Below are positions 50,162-64,000 of a DNA stretch of 64,000 nt, in pieces. Below the pieces are notes generated by a model. That model did not search any database. It was not told where the DNA came from and saw only the letters and a program-made list of their open reading frames with translations. Within the stretch, counting starts at the first letter, position 1, and the number at the start of each line of letters is the position of its first letter. Origin of the DNA: Branchiostoma floridae (Eukaryota; Chordata; Leptocardii; Amphioxiformes; Branchiostomatidae); NCBI RefSeq assembly GCF_000003815.2, contig NC_049987.1, positions 14,168,266-14,232,265 on the forward strand. Direction: 5' to 3'. The position numbers were made by a program, and so were the translations under genes.

Positions 50162-52559
50162 GTAAGTCCTAATCTTATGTAAATCTGGTAGAATGACCTA
50201 TCTAGAACTGCGTAAAGGTTTCTTAGAAAAGCTTCATTTGTTTCTGTTGTTCGACACAGTCAATGGGAATGAGCGCCCTCGCCAATGGACTGTGGTCCGC
50301 GGTACGCAAGCGCAGAAAATCCATGCATAGCCCATTTATCTAATAAGGTGCCCCTATATGCATATCTTACAGTTACATGACCTGAAGAAAGGTTTTGGAA
50401 TTTCCATTTTTAGATGTACATTGTACATTGTTACTTTCTGGGTCGGCAAAAGGCACTGTCTGGTTACAATTATGAGTCCAATGTCGGTCTTTACATCACG
50501 TATATAGTATGGGCATTTCTTCATATATTGGTGGCTCCATGTTGGCACCTCTTGTATCTTTGTCATACTGAATTTTGCAATAAGACGTTATGTACTAAAT
50601 CGAACAAAGTGTCTTCAGAGTGGTTTTGGTATGGATGGTGTGATAATAGTACTCGTACATAGCCCATTGCTTTTTTTCTTATAACTATATCAGAGTTCCT
50701 CAGAGAGAATGACAATACCCTACCATGAGTGAGTGAGTGATATCATACATGGTATAGGGGGCGTGCTATGTAATCATCAGTCGACGCTAGTATTGCTTCT
50801 ATCAAAGTCTTCGAGACGAGCAAGCGCCGTTTCGCAGGTGTGCTCTATATAAGACCCAGTTCGATCTACACCTGTTCACTTATAAGCCTTAAGCCTGTTG
50901 TCACCATGCAGGTGAGGTTAATACATGCAAATAAGAGGGCACTTTGATGAGTCCCCACCTTCTGTACAAACCATTCATTATACTCGTTCGAAACAGCACA
51001 TTTCAACACTTCTGTTGATTTACCCCTTTATTTGTGATAAACAGGGTGATAAAAGGATGATTATGCCTCCCAATACCCATCTTGTTAGTCTATCCCAATT
51101 TGAAGTCATTCCTAAACGCTTTGTGCTTTGTTAGGGGCAATCTACGCGGATTATGTGGTGCCTTAGGGTTCGGTTCTTCCAACGACCTTTGGCCAATGGC
51201 TAAGAATGTGTCTGGAATGTCTGCAAAGCCAGTCTGATAAGAATGATACTTTTTTGCTTGTTTAATGATTGATTATTTGTTTCCTGTGGGGGATGTAGAG
51301 GAGGGCGGTTTGGTGCAGACCTCTGTATTGTGAAGGTTATCTGTAATTCAAAACTTTAGATATGAATAAATTTAACGCGAATGGACAGTGTCACAACAAG
51401 CTAGTGCATATTCCAGCTTTAAAGGCTTTAAATCAAATCTATAACACTAGAAAAGGCATGTACTAAAGAAAAACTATTGTGACTTTTCCTTTTACTAGGC
51501 ACATGCTACATTTGTATATTAGTTAGATACAGTACAAGACGCGGACAGACAACACTTGATCTTTGTCTTTTCAATAAGCTGCCATTTTTAATATATAAAC
51601 TTGGTTCAATATCTACTTACTACTGACATTGATTTTCTAATGGTAAAACTTAGCATCTACAGAAAGTATCTTTATCAGGCATATTCTAGACACCTGTTAT
51701 TGCAGACACCCCACTCTACAATATAAAATGCTAAGTGTATGATAAACAGGTTATTAACGAATGAATGACCACCGACGTTCACCTGACATTTTTGGATCAA
51801 CCTACTAGATCACCCTTTTCAGCACCTGGACGAAAACGTCTAATTATTCATTCCCTTACTACAATTATCGTAATCCACTTGACTGGTCATGATCTATGGG
51901 ACTTGTTTGGTATTCTCCTGATTCGCATTATTTCAGACATCTGGTTTGATTTCGTCCTCCACACAAAGCTTGCCATTCGGGTCAGACCACACCTACTATT
52001 GTTCAACATATGTATAAAAATTGGACAATATCGGTATTAGCTTAAAGGTTTATTCAGGCTGATATGCTTTACAGTATCCATTAGGCTTTGTCGAAGTTTG
52101 CACGTTTTATAAGTTATGTTAGTATTGAGTCATGTCTATGCTTCGATTAGTGAACATATCATCCTATGAAAGCCTCGGGGTATTTATATGCAAACTATTC
52201 GACGTTTAGACCTTTACCCATACGCCCCTTTGCGTGTCATTGCCGCGTGACCTCTATTGAAAAGGCTCATGTTATGGAACTGACGCGGCTTGGCCAGGAA
52301 CGGGAAGACCAAGTGATTACCATGACCTGCAGTCGGTACAGACCTGAGGAAAAGAAGAACTAGTTCTTGCCAACTTCTAGCTATCCAGGATAATTGGTAG
52401 GAGGGACAAGCATAACGCAGTCTGCCTCGGGGGTCAAAGAGTTCGCCATCTGCATTTTCGCGATAGGTGGTTGGCGATTAATCGTGTGTAGGTGGTGGCA
52501 AGACTTCTTGGGAACTGAACGGCGTTTACTGAAGACGGGGATACGAAACGCGTGTCAAC
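50162..52559. other. Spacer or intron between D and E
   Basis: No coiled-coil exon that could continue D is visible. It has a GTGAGTGA run near 50730, a candidate promoter near 50846, and otherwise short chance frames. Confidence 0.45.
50846..50911 (+). promoter_or_regulatory. Candidate core promoter and mini-exon
   Basis: TATATAAG at 50846-50853 is followed about 53 bases later by a strong Kozak start, GTCACCATGCAG, which runs directly into a donor GTGAGG at 50912. This looks like a TATA promoter with a tiny first coding exon (Met-Gln). It may serve gene E or an unseen transcript. No matching acceptor was identified, so it is tentative. Confidence 0.3.
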
Positions 52560-54325
52560 ATGATTACCGACCTCTCGGCAAAGGATGCAGAGGGTAAAAT
52601 CGTACACTACGTGGTAAAGGAAGAGAAACATGTCGTGCAAAAAACGTCGGTAACAACCAATGGAGGTCAAACGACGACTAAGACCGGTGCGGTAGTGAAG
52701 AACGAGGTTAAGGGGGAGGGGCGCTGTTGTGGCTTTAGGGAAAAGTACGAGAGTTTGGTCATTTCTCACGAATCCGTGGTGATAGAAAGAGACAAACTTT
52801 TGAAGGAACTGGAGAGTCTGAGGTCGTCGTCTAAACAGGTTAGTACATTGGAGGTGGAGTTAAAGAATTTGCGTGGGCAATTGTCTGGGAAGGATCAACA
52901 GATTAGTACTTTACAAAAACAGCTAGGAGATGCCGGGACAGCTAAAAAAAAGCTAGAGGGTGAGCTTGCACAGCTGAAAAAGCAGTTGTCTGATTTTCAG
53001 AAACAGGCAGGGGACGCAGGGGGCGCTAAAAAGAAATTAGAGGCTGAGCTTGCACAGCTGAAAAAGCAGCTGTCTGATTTTCAGAAACAAGCTGGGGATG
53101 CAGGGGGCGCTAAAAAGAAACTAGAGGCTGAGCTTTCGCAGCTAAAAAAGCAGCTGTCTGATTTTCAGAAACAGGCAGGTGACGCTGGGTCCGCTAAACA
53201 GAAACTAGAGGCAGAGCTGTCACAGCTGAAAAAGCAGCTGTCCGATTTTCAGAAACAGGCAGGAGACGCAGGGGGCGCTAAAAAGAAACTAGAAGGTGAT
53301 TTAGCAGAGCTACGTAAGCAGCTTTCCGAACAAAACAGAGCAAAGGCAGAGTTAGAGAGACAGGCGAATAAGTTGAAGGGGGAAACGACAGCAAAAGAGA
53401 AGCTGAAGAAAGAGTTAGATGATCTGAAAAATAAGTTAAAAGACATGCAGGCTGAGAGGGATAAATATCAGCGTGAGGTTAAGCAGAAGGAGGGCGATAT
53501 AGGCAAGTGTAACAGGGAAAAGGAAGCTCTATCGAGGGAAAAGGGTAAGTTGGAAGGAGAGTTAGCACGACTTAAGCAAAAGAATGATCAGTCAGCCGAA
53601 CAACAAAGGGGGAGGGTGGGCGAGCTAGAAGCTGAGCTAGCAAAACTTAAAGCTTCACTATCAGAGAAGGGTAGTTTGGAAGCTCAGCTACAGCAGCTTC
53701 AGTCGCAGATGTCAGAAAAAGATTTCCAAATTTCACAGTTATCGTCAGAGGCAGGGACGAAGGTTCAGGTAGAAGGAGAGCTGCATCAACTCAACGACAA
53801 ACTCTCCGAGAAGGAGAACCTCATCGAGGACTTAGAGCGCCAACTGAAACGACTACAAGAGGACCTGGACCAAAAAGATGAAGAAAACGGTCTTTTACGC
53901 ACACAGATAGAGACAGTAAGCAGTGAGTTATCCCAAATAAAACTAGAGTTCAAACACACTGTTGCATCAGGAGGTGAAAGCGACAGCGAACTCGAGCGTC
54001 TGCGAGCGAGAAACGCAGAGTTGTTGATTGAAAACAGAGAAATAACATCCAGACTAGACGTATCGGAGCACAAATTGAAGGCTGCGTTCACTGAACGCGA
54101 CAGGTACGCTGATGACTATGGCAGAGTGGAAATGGAACTACAGAAGCTCAAGAGAGAGCTCGAGAGCCTGATGTCGGAAAGAGAACACTACAAGGTCGAA
54201 GTAAACCGACTGCAGGTCGTGATAAAAAGTGGCAACGGGAAAGACGAAGACCTTCGAAATGCCAAGCGAAAGATCGCGTCCCTTGAAGACGAATTGTCGA
54301 GACTGCACGGCAGCTCTGGAAACGA
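52560..54325 (+). CDS. Gene E: coiled-coil large exon with 28-residue GDAGGA repeats
   Basis: Encodes 588 residues plus two bases. The start AACATGATTACC (MITDLS) has an in-frame TGA 30 bases upstream. The N-terminus (GKIVHYVV, then FREKYESL) resembles gene D (GTKVNYVV, QKYERL). Four full 28-residue repeats follow, then coiled coil. The C-terminal block (NAELLIENREI...SRLDVSEHKL, then DLRNAKRKIASLEDEL) is shared with D. Its last residues also resemble the 95-base exons downstream of F. The exon ends at AACGA with a donor GTAAGT at 54326, phase 2; reading on gives an immediate TAA. No downstream partner is visible before 62241. It is probably a paralogue of D in a filament-forming or scaffold family; no named homologue is recognised. 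Confidence 0.8.
52941..53276 (+). repeat. 28-residue (84-base) tandem repeat in gene E
   Basis: Four near-identical units start at 52941, 53025, 53109 and 53193, with degenerate units at each end. The unit reads AKKKLEAELxQLKKQLSD then FQKQAGDAGG. It spans four heptads with a Gly-containing break (GDAGG) in each, so helix segments are punctuated by hinges. Confidence 0.93.
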
Positions 54326-57729
<3,404 letters not shown>

Positions 57730-59345
57730 ATGTCGGAGAAGGTTAGTTACCACAGAGATGCCACTTCGGGCGGCAAGTATTCTTATTCCATTCAGACCAC
57801 GGTGTCGGCTGTCACGTCGGAGTCGCCGTCGTCTGTGGGTACTAGTACGTCTGTGACGACGGATTCGTCCACTGAGAGTTTATTGAATGCAGGGGCCGAG
57901 GGGGAGGGGAAGTCTACTGGGAACGGTGACATCGTGACCGGGAATGGTACCGTCTCGGCAGCGATTGGCGAAGGCCGTGGTCTCTCTTCTTCACTCTCGG
58001 TCCACTCTGCGGGTGACGCCGATGACAAGTCGAGTTCCTACTCGGACGGATCAGCAGAAGACGGGTTGCTGAGCACAAGTCGCGGTCGGGGCCACGTCAG
58101 AATCACAAGTCACAACAGAAGCAGCAGTGCGGGAAGTTTTCACATGGATTCCACATCCGGTCTGTCGTACCATCATGTCAAAGGTAGGACGATACGAGGG
58201 CAGACTAGTACTCTCTACGTGGGGATGGAGGCCAAGGAAGAAATGCATGGTCTAAACGACAGACTGGCGTCCTTCATGGCGAAGGTACGTCACTTAGAGA
58301 AGAAGAACAGTTACTTCGAGAAGCAGATGATAATCTTGGAAAGAGTACAGATCGAGCTGCGAGAGTCTCGGGAGAAGATAGATTCATTAGGTAAGGAAAA
58401 GCGGGCTCTCGATCTGGAGCACATGGGATGTAAGAACGAGAAAACGCACCTCAATCACACTATTCTCATGCACACTGAGAGAATCAGAAACCTAGAGGTG
58501 GACTTGAAGGAGGCTCGGACAAAAATCAGGAGCTGTGAGGACGAACTGAATTCTAAGTATGGACAAACAGAAGCGTGGGATCTGGAGATTGAGGGCTACA
58601 CGAAGAGAGTTCGAGAACTAGAAGCGAAGATTGCACTACTCATAGGTGAGAAGGAGTTCATAGAAACACAGAGGTTGAAGTTCGAGTCGACCACTAAAGA
58701 CTTGAAAGGTCACCTCGAAAAGATGAGACTGGAGATGGAACGGAAAGAGGTCGTGCTACAAGAGAGAGATTGGGAGGTGAAAACCAAAAGAGAGGAAGTA
58801 CACAGTGCACAACTGCGTATTGATGAACTGTTGGAAGAGCTAAAGAAACTACGAAATGAGAATCTAGAACTGAAGTCCAGCATCACAGTTTGGGAGCAGA
58901 GGTGTGGTGCAGCTGAAAGTAAGGCTGGTGACCTGGCTAAGGCAAACGAAGGACTCCAATCGAAATACAACGTTCTCACCGAGGAGAACAAGACCATAGT
59001 TAGTCAGGCTGCGGCTAAACAATCAAAGGGTAGCGATTTGCAAAAACAGCTCGACGACTTGATGAATAAGCTGCGCGACCTGGAAGCCAGGAACAAAGAG
59101 CTAAGTGACAACAATGGAGCATTGAGCGCCAAGGTGAACGAACTTGGGACACAGCTAAAGGACAAGGACATGGCCATCGGTCAGCTCAAGGACAAGAATA
59201 AGGCTTTGATTGCTGAGACAGAGAATCTGGGAGCAGAAATAAAGGACAAGGAATCGGCTATCGGTCAACTCAACCAAAGAGTCGAGACAGTGTCGCTAGA
59301 ACAGACAACAGCCCTGACACAGAAACAAGGTGAAGCCCAGGAAAA
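57730..59345 (+). CDS. Gene F exon 1: intermediate filament-type protein
   Basis: Encodes 538 residues plus two bases. ATG at 57730 (ACCATGTCGG, MSEKVSYH) is preferred over an upstream ATG at 57661 because of its context and the Ser/Thr-rich IF-like head. The head is about 170 residues long with Gly-Asn and Ser repeats. Then comes a strong IF coil-1A match (LNDRLASFMAKVRHLEKKN, about residues 173-191), very close to the family consensus LNDRFASYIEKVRFLEQQN. Long coiled coil follows to the exon end, much longer than the usual IF exon 1. The donor is GAAAA then GTACGT at 59346, phase 2, and it joins in frame to 62241. The product should build cytoplasmic filaments. It is the clearest IF member here, but its symbol cannot be assigned. 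Confidence 0.85.
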
Positions 59346-62240
59346 GTACGTACAGTTCCTCAATTAGTCATGCAATCCACATTCACTCACTCGCTCACGG
59401 CCCATGACGATAGTGGTCAACTTCTAACTATCAATCCTCATTAGATAGTTAGAAACCTCGTACCACATTCACTGACTCATTATCAGGCAACCATGACATT
59501 GAACAGATCCCCTTCATTTAAGATCAATAGAGCCAGACTTGAATTGACTCAGTTCCAAAGCTTAAGGTCATCCAAAATAGAATATGTGCCAGTCCAGTGG
59601 ACGAATACGTCATGACAAAGGTAGCTTTCAAATAAAATGCCTAAACATATTCATAAAATGTGTACCTATTAGTGGCTATTACACAGGTCATGTCTTTGAT
59701 TTTACTTATACATATATACATAAAAGTGTGGCGTGTAATTGGTCTTGTGCAGTATTGATGTTGTCAAAGTCAATACATATTCAACCACAAACCTGCAATA
59801 GTTTAATCATTATGATAACTAAATGTGACATCTGGTATACAATCCGCCATTTGTATTTCATGCCTCATTGGTGCAAAGGTGAAGAACACTGGCTCCACCC
59901 TATAATGACAGGGATTGTCTGCGTTTAGCTATCATTCAATGACAATACAGACTGGGCAAGACTTTGGCATTAGCGTGCCCTCACCGGTACAGGCATTAGT
60001 TCCAAACCTGTAGGTTTGATGGGTGACCTGTAATTTCACAGTCTATGATTCGATTATTTCTTAGACAGACTAGAAGCTCCAAGTCTACGCAATGCCTTGA
60101 GCATGTGTACAGGGCATGTTGTTTCTTAAAAAGTTTGGGGATTCATGTCTGTTTTTTTCTTTGCTTACGATATGTTGATAAGCGTTAGCATAGATCGTGA
60201 TTTAAGCGGACACAGGAACCTAGTAGGTGAATGAGCAATGCCTTCCTTTGCCATGAAAACATTGACATGTAAACAATGTCAAAGGTCATAGCAAGTGTAC
60301 ATGGCTGTCCATCTTTACAAAACATTTGTCTTTTCTTAGAGAGATGGTATGTTCGAAGCTTCGCAACAATAGATCACGTATTTTGGTCTTGCGGCTTGCA
60401 TTTCACATATCTTGCTTGCATAGGTATGAACTGTCTTTTAAGCTCTCATTGGGTGTTTTCGCCTTTTATGTCGACGTTCAAGAATTATAACTGATGTTTA
60501 GTGCTTGGGTAAGATGTCATTCTGTGTGATGACAGACCAATCGAAGTTTTTACAAGTTAGTCCGTATTTTGAACGGGAATATAGTATGCTGTTTGATATA
60601 AGTCTTTAAAATCTACTGTGTGGCTGACATTTCAAACCTTACCATGCTGTGAACATATGTATTCCTCTACTCTACGCGAAAGAGCTACGAAATTTGTATT
60701 TTTCTAGTAGATGCCTGCGTCCAGGTATTGAATGTTCATAGGATTTTAAGTCGCATTCTATAGTAATGAAGATTCTATGAGTCTTTCATTGCTATCCTTT
60801 GTGGATTTCCTGTCATCCTCAAGTTTCTCACACTATGATATTAGACCTCTTGTATTTACTATATCAGTGTCTTGTTCTGTTGCACACTTAAGAGATTTAG
60901 CAGTCTGAACAGGTCATTTATTCATGGTATGCGAGATTATGAAGGAAAACACCTGGCGTGGTCTGCTGGTAATTGAATTCAACTATTTTTTTAAACCTGG
61001 CCTCGAGGCTACTACACTCTAAAACTGTAATTCGCAGAATTGTTTCTCTGCTTCGCTTATGCGTGTGATCACCTGCATGCTTTCCATCTTTCCGGATTGG
61101 TAAGCTGTAAAATATGCTACTAGATCCATATAGAAGGAATATAGAAATGCTGTGACGGTTAGTGGGGATATTTGTACAGCAGTGAACGCTGTACAAACTT
61201 TCAAGTGCTCTTGACTGTGTGCTCGCTGGGGCTCTATAAGCAAACACTCCGTACAACTTGGACTGTTTACTCAGCTAATATACTGTCGGGTGGTGCCTTT
61301 GTGGTGACATTGATTGCTTTTCGTCTGCGCTTCGCATGACACACATACACATATATAGAGAGAGATAGATAGATAGATACTGTGATGAATGGTCCTTTCG
61401 TGACCAAAGCTTAGTATACATAGTTCTCCTGACGTTGCTACATAGACATAGACGATGTAGACGTGTGCAGAATGCTGATTTGGTCCCCAAGAAGGTCATG
61501 TTGACTTTAGTATCAGTTTGTGGTGATTTCTGCAACCTTTTGAAGCACTTGGCCTCTCTGCAAACTGACAAATAACTTTGTGTGTGAAAAAATACTATCC
61601 AAAATGTTTAGCTAGGGACGCTCAAACAACATACGAAGCATTCATTATATCCAAGCAAATAATGGTGCTTAGTAAGTTGGTCACTTACATGTAGTTCGTA
61701 CTATATTGTGGTGGCAAGTGTTAAACTTGTAGAGTGTATATATATGTTTGTCCACTTTTACTCCTTGGGGGTTATAAAAAATAAGATGGCTGTACATGTA
61801 CAAGAAAGTTATGTAGCCTCTTAAGACGACATGGGTGTCCAAGGGCGGTGTAGTCACAAAATAGCTGACCAAGATGAATAACAAGATTCCCTAAATAAAA
61901 TGTCCACGTCATAGTCATACTTTTGTAGTCTCCTTGAAAATTATTGGTTAGACCTTAACTTTTTATTATCTATTACGTACAATATTGACGAAATTGTGCA
62001 CATATTGCATATAGGTGTGTGGTCAAGCTCCCTTGGGTATTAAAGAATGTAGATTTACTTGGTGCTATGTTGTTTACCACATACCTGGATCCCATACCCT
62101 GTATTCTCAGTAACCTACCATTCTTCCTTCATCGATCAATATATTTCCCCCTTTCAGTACAGTGACAGCGACACACAATACTTATAGAAGGTTAATCTAT
62201 ATATGATTGATGAGTAATGCAAATTTTGTTTAATCTCCAG
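59346..62240 (+). other. First intron of gene F
   Basis: Runs from GTACGT to TAATCTCCAG. It contains no recognisable gene; a short GATA run lies near 61360. The preceding stop codon is intronic. Confidence 0.65.
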
Positions 62241-62301
62241 AGCTGAAAAGGAGGCCAGGCTACGGCGGGAGCTGGAAGATGAACTGGCACGTGTTAAAGA
62301 G
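62241..62301 (+). CDS. Gene F exon 2 (61 bases)
   Basis: Acceptor TCTCCAG; donor GAG then GTCAGT. It enters at phase 2 and leaves at phase 0. One base completes a Lys codon, then AEKEARLRRELEDELARVKE follows, a charged heptad helix. The same entry phase also joins in frame to exons A, D and E. Exon 2 of vertebrate type III IF genes is also 61 bases (established knowledge). Confidence 0.85.
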
Positions 62302-62896
62302 GTCAGTCCATGTGACTACAGATGGGATACTTTACCCAGATAGAAGGAGTTAAAAACACTTGGTTCCCTTCGTTTTTACAAATTTACTGTATCAACCAAA
62401 GACACTGATAAGTACATTCAGATTTTCGTAGATCGTAGAGAGAGAAAAAGATCGAGACAGATTTGAACGATCTGTTCAATGATGTTTCATGTTCTATAAT
62501 CAAGAAGAAAAATCCCGCAATGATCAACAAAAAGTGAGTAGTTGAGGATATCATATCTGTCAAACAATGCGGAGAACGTTTATGTCCAGCTGACCAAATA
62601 AGCACGTTCTTGTAATGTATGCTAAGCGTGAGGTCAAACTAGTGGTCTGTTAAACTTCCCCTGCAGCAAAAACAAAAACTTGATAGGCGAGATACATAAT
62701 GAATCAACCGTTTGTCCACTTTCTAAAAGGGGCGTGTATCCTTTGCCCTTTAACTGTACCAAACCGTATGACCTTTTAACTGTGGATTGAAAACAGTTAT
62801 TTAGGAGTACAAAACTGCAAACTACTTCTAAACTGCAAGCAAATTATACAAGGCGTAAATGGCTAGTTTCACCTTGTGTGGCTTTGTTTGCTACAG

Positions 62897-62991
62897 CACC
62901 TGGAGAGAGCAAACAGAGACCGAGAAGAACTGGAAGGAAAAGTTAAGGGTCTACGCAATGAACTTCAAGACAAGTTACAAGTCAAGATGGC
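62897..62991 (+). CDS. Gene F exon 3 (95 bases)
   Basis: Acceptor GCTACAG; donor GGC then GTAAGT. Encodes HLERANRDREELEGKVKGLR and eleven more helical residues. It enters at phase 0 and leaves at phase 2, and pairs with the 61-base exon to make a 52-residue module. Confidence 0.85.
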
Positions 62992-63196
62992 GTAAGTGCA
63001 CCAACATAAACCCAATACCTTGATAGCGAAGCAACTAACTAAGGTTGTAAAGATGGGTAGTAGAAACAAAAATGATATGTAAATTCACGAATGATAACGA
63101 CCATGCATATCTGTTCATAATATAGTACGTTGTAGGTCATATAATTTCTTCATTAAATGTAAATAGAAAAAGAATAACAAACCTTTTCTTCGACAG

Positions 63197-63257
63197 GATG
63201 GAGGAATACCAAGCAAAGAACAAAGATCTCCAGGCTGAACTTGACAGGCTGAAGAAG
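63197..63257 (+). CDS. Gene F exon 4 (61 bases)
   Basis: Acceptor CTTCGACAG; donor AAG then GTTCGA, a weak site supported by the repeated 61-base length. Encodes MEEYQAKNKDLQAELDRLKK, aligning with exons 2 and 6 (xxLxxELxRxK). The open frame running beyond it is intronic. Confidence 0.8.
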
Positions 63258-63492
63258 GTTCGACCAAAAATTAATTATTTGAATGAGTACAATAATACAA
63301 TGATAGAACTATCTTACAGCAGTAACTTCGTTTGTTATGATAATTTTGAAGACATTGAGTACGTCTGTAACTATAACGTTGTAACGTTACCTGTTTAGTA
63401 GCTTTAGTTTGATTTTTTGTTCTTAGTTAGTAATTTGCATTAGAGGAGCCATCTATAAAACGTTGACTATTATCTTGACTTGTGTTTGATAG

Positions 63493-63587
63493 GATCTTGA
63501 GGAGGCAAAGCGCCGCCAGACAGAGCTGAGGCAGAAACTGCAAGTCACAACGACACAACTAGAAGGCCAGGGAGAGGCATCAAAAGA
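63493..63587 (+). CDS. Gene F exon 5 (95 bases)
   Basis: Acceptor TTGATAG; donor AGA then GTACGT. Encodes DLEEAKRRQTELRQKLQVTT and eleven more residues, aligning with exon 3 (xLExAxRxxxELxxK) and with the C-terminal end of gene E. Same length and phases as exon 3. Confidence 0.83.
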
Positions 63588-63864
63588 GTACGTACATTCT
63601 ACACCCTTCAGGGGACAATTATCACCGTCCACACACTATGATAGCCTAGAGGACGACTGTTGACTTACCTCTATCTTCCTTGTAAGTCAACTGTCCGAAA
63701 AAATGGTATAATTCATTGAATGTAAACAGAAGTTCCGAGTTTCAGTGAAGATGTCATTTCGCGCGCCATTTTGAATTGGCGCGGCATGGAGTCAAAGGTC
63801 AAGGGGCATTGTTGTCCTGAATACCCTATTACTGTCGCAATTCTAAATTTTACTCCAATTTCAG

Positions 63865-63925
63865 ACTGAACGACGAGAAGATAAAAGTGCAGAACCTGAT
63901 GGCCGAAATCGAAAGGATGAAACGG
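63865..63925 (+). CDS. Gene F exon 6 (61 bases), gene continues off the window
   Basis: Acceptor CCAATTTCAG; donor CGG then GTAAGT. Encodes LNDEKIKVQNLMAEIERMKR, the third 61-base unit. A further 95-base exon would be expected beyond the window edge. Confidence 0.83.
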
Positions 63926-64000
63926 GTAAGTCATTTGATCCAAATTTGTTTTGGTGGTGGCCTGGTGCCTTAGGCAGCTGGAGAAATTAAAATGAATTGA

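Noticed and set aside
52166-52363. Frame with MELTRLGQEREDQV as a small coiled-coil exon
   Set aside because: It covers only two heptads, with no good acceptor or donor in a phase that fits D or E.
7007-54091. Many minus-strand frames of 60-210 codons opposite the large exons
   Set aside because: They are Ser/Leu/Phe-rich mirrors of Glu/Lys-rich coiled-coil codons on the + strand, with no domain or splice structure of their own.

Overview
This is animal nuclear DNA: long introns and spacers, GT-AG splice sites, AATAAA poly(A) signals, TG microsatellites and no operons. Intermediate-filament (IF) coil-1A-like helices, and 61-base exons like exon 2 of vertebrate type III IF genes, suggest a chordate or a close invertebrate relative. 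Amphioxus is my best guess, but the species is not proven by anything here. Four runs of N (100, 310, 100 and 100 bases) are assembly gaps. Several one-base frame slips look like homopolymer errors.

Every real coding region is on the + strand and encodes long alpha-helical coiled coil; I see no unrelated gene. There are two groups. Group 1 is three giant, apparently intronless genes: B (13460-15634), C (18834-25185, interrupted) and A2 (28417-36782). They share a GPG-x-PPPPYPG box after a Ser/Arg-rich head and a recurring signature (ELKDxHxKMRSENLxLxxxCE). A2 has four KETQT-type dynein light chain (LC8) motifs in a 26-residue repeat and ends in a membrane-spanning tail anchor. Group 2 is four large exons: A (6548-7911), D (40554-50161), E (52560-54325) and F (57730-59345). 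Each opens its own reading frame, and each ends in a GT splice donor at exactly the same codon phase (phase 2). A and F carry IF coil-1A-like sequence after a Ser-rich head. D and E share N- and C-terminal blocks.

After exon F comes a series of tiny exons of 61, 95, 61, 95 and 61 bases (62241-63925), running off the window. Each 61+95 pair adds exactly 52 residues of coiled coil and enters at phase 2. No such exons are visible after A, D or E. The most interesting reading is therefore a cluster of alternative giant first exons, each with its own promoter, spliced to one shared 3' coiled-coil region, similar in logic to clustered protocadherins. RNA-seq junctions would settle this.

Repeats inside the exons have exact periods that are mostly whole heptads: 14 residues (A2), 28 (E), 56 and 70 (C). 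There are also a 26-residue repeat (A2) and a superrepeat of about 306 residues (D). This shows growth by tandem duplication. The remainder is intron and spacer: two microsatellites, one dispersed inverted repeat pair, and a few weak promoter candidates. I see no RNA gene, CRISPR array or recognisable transposon.
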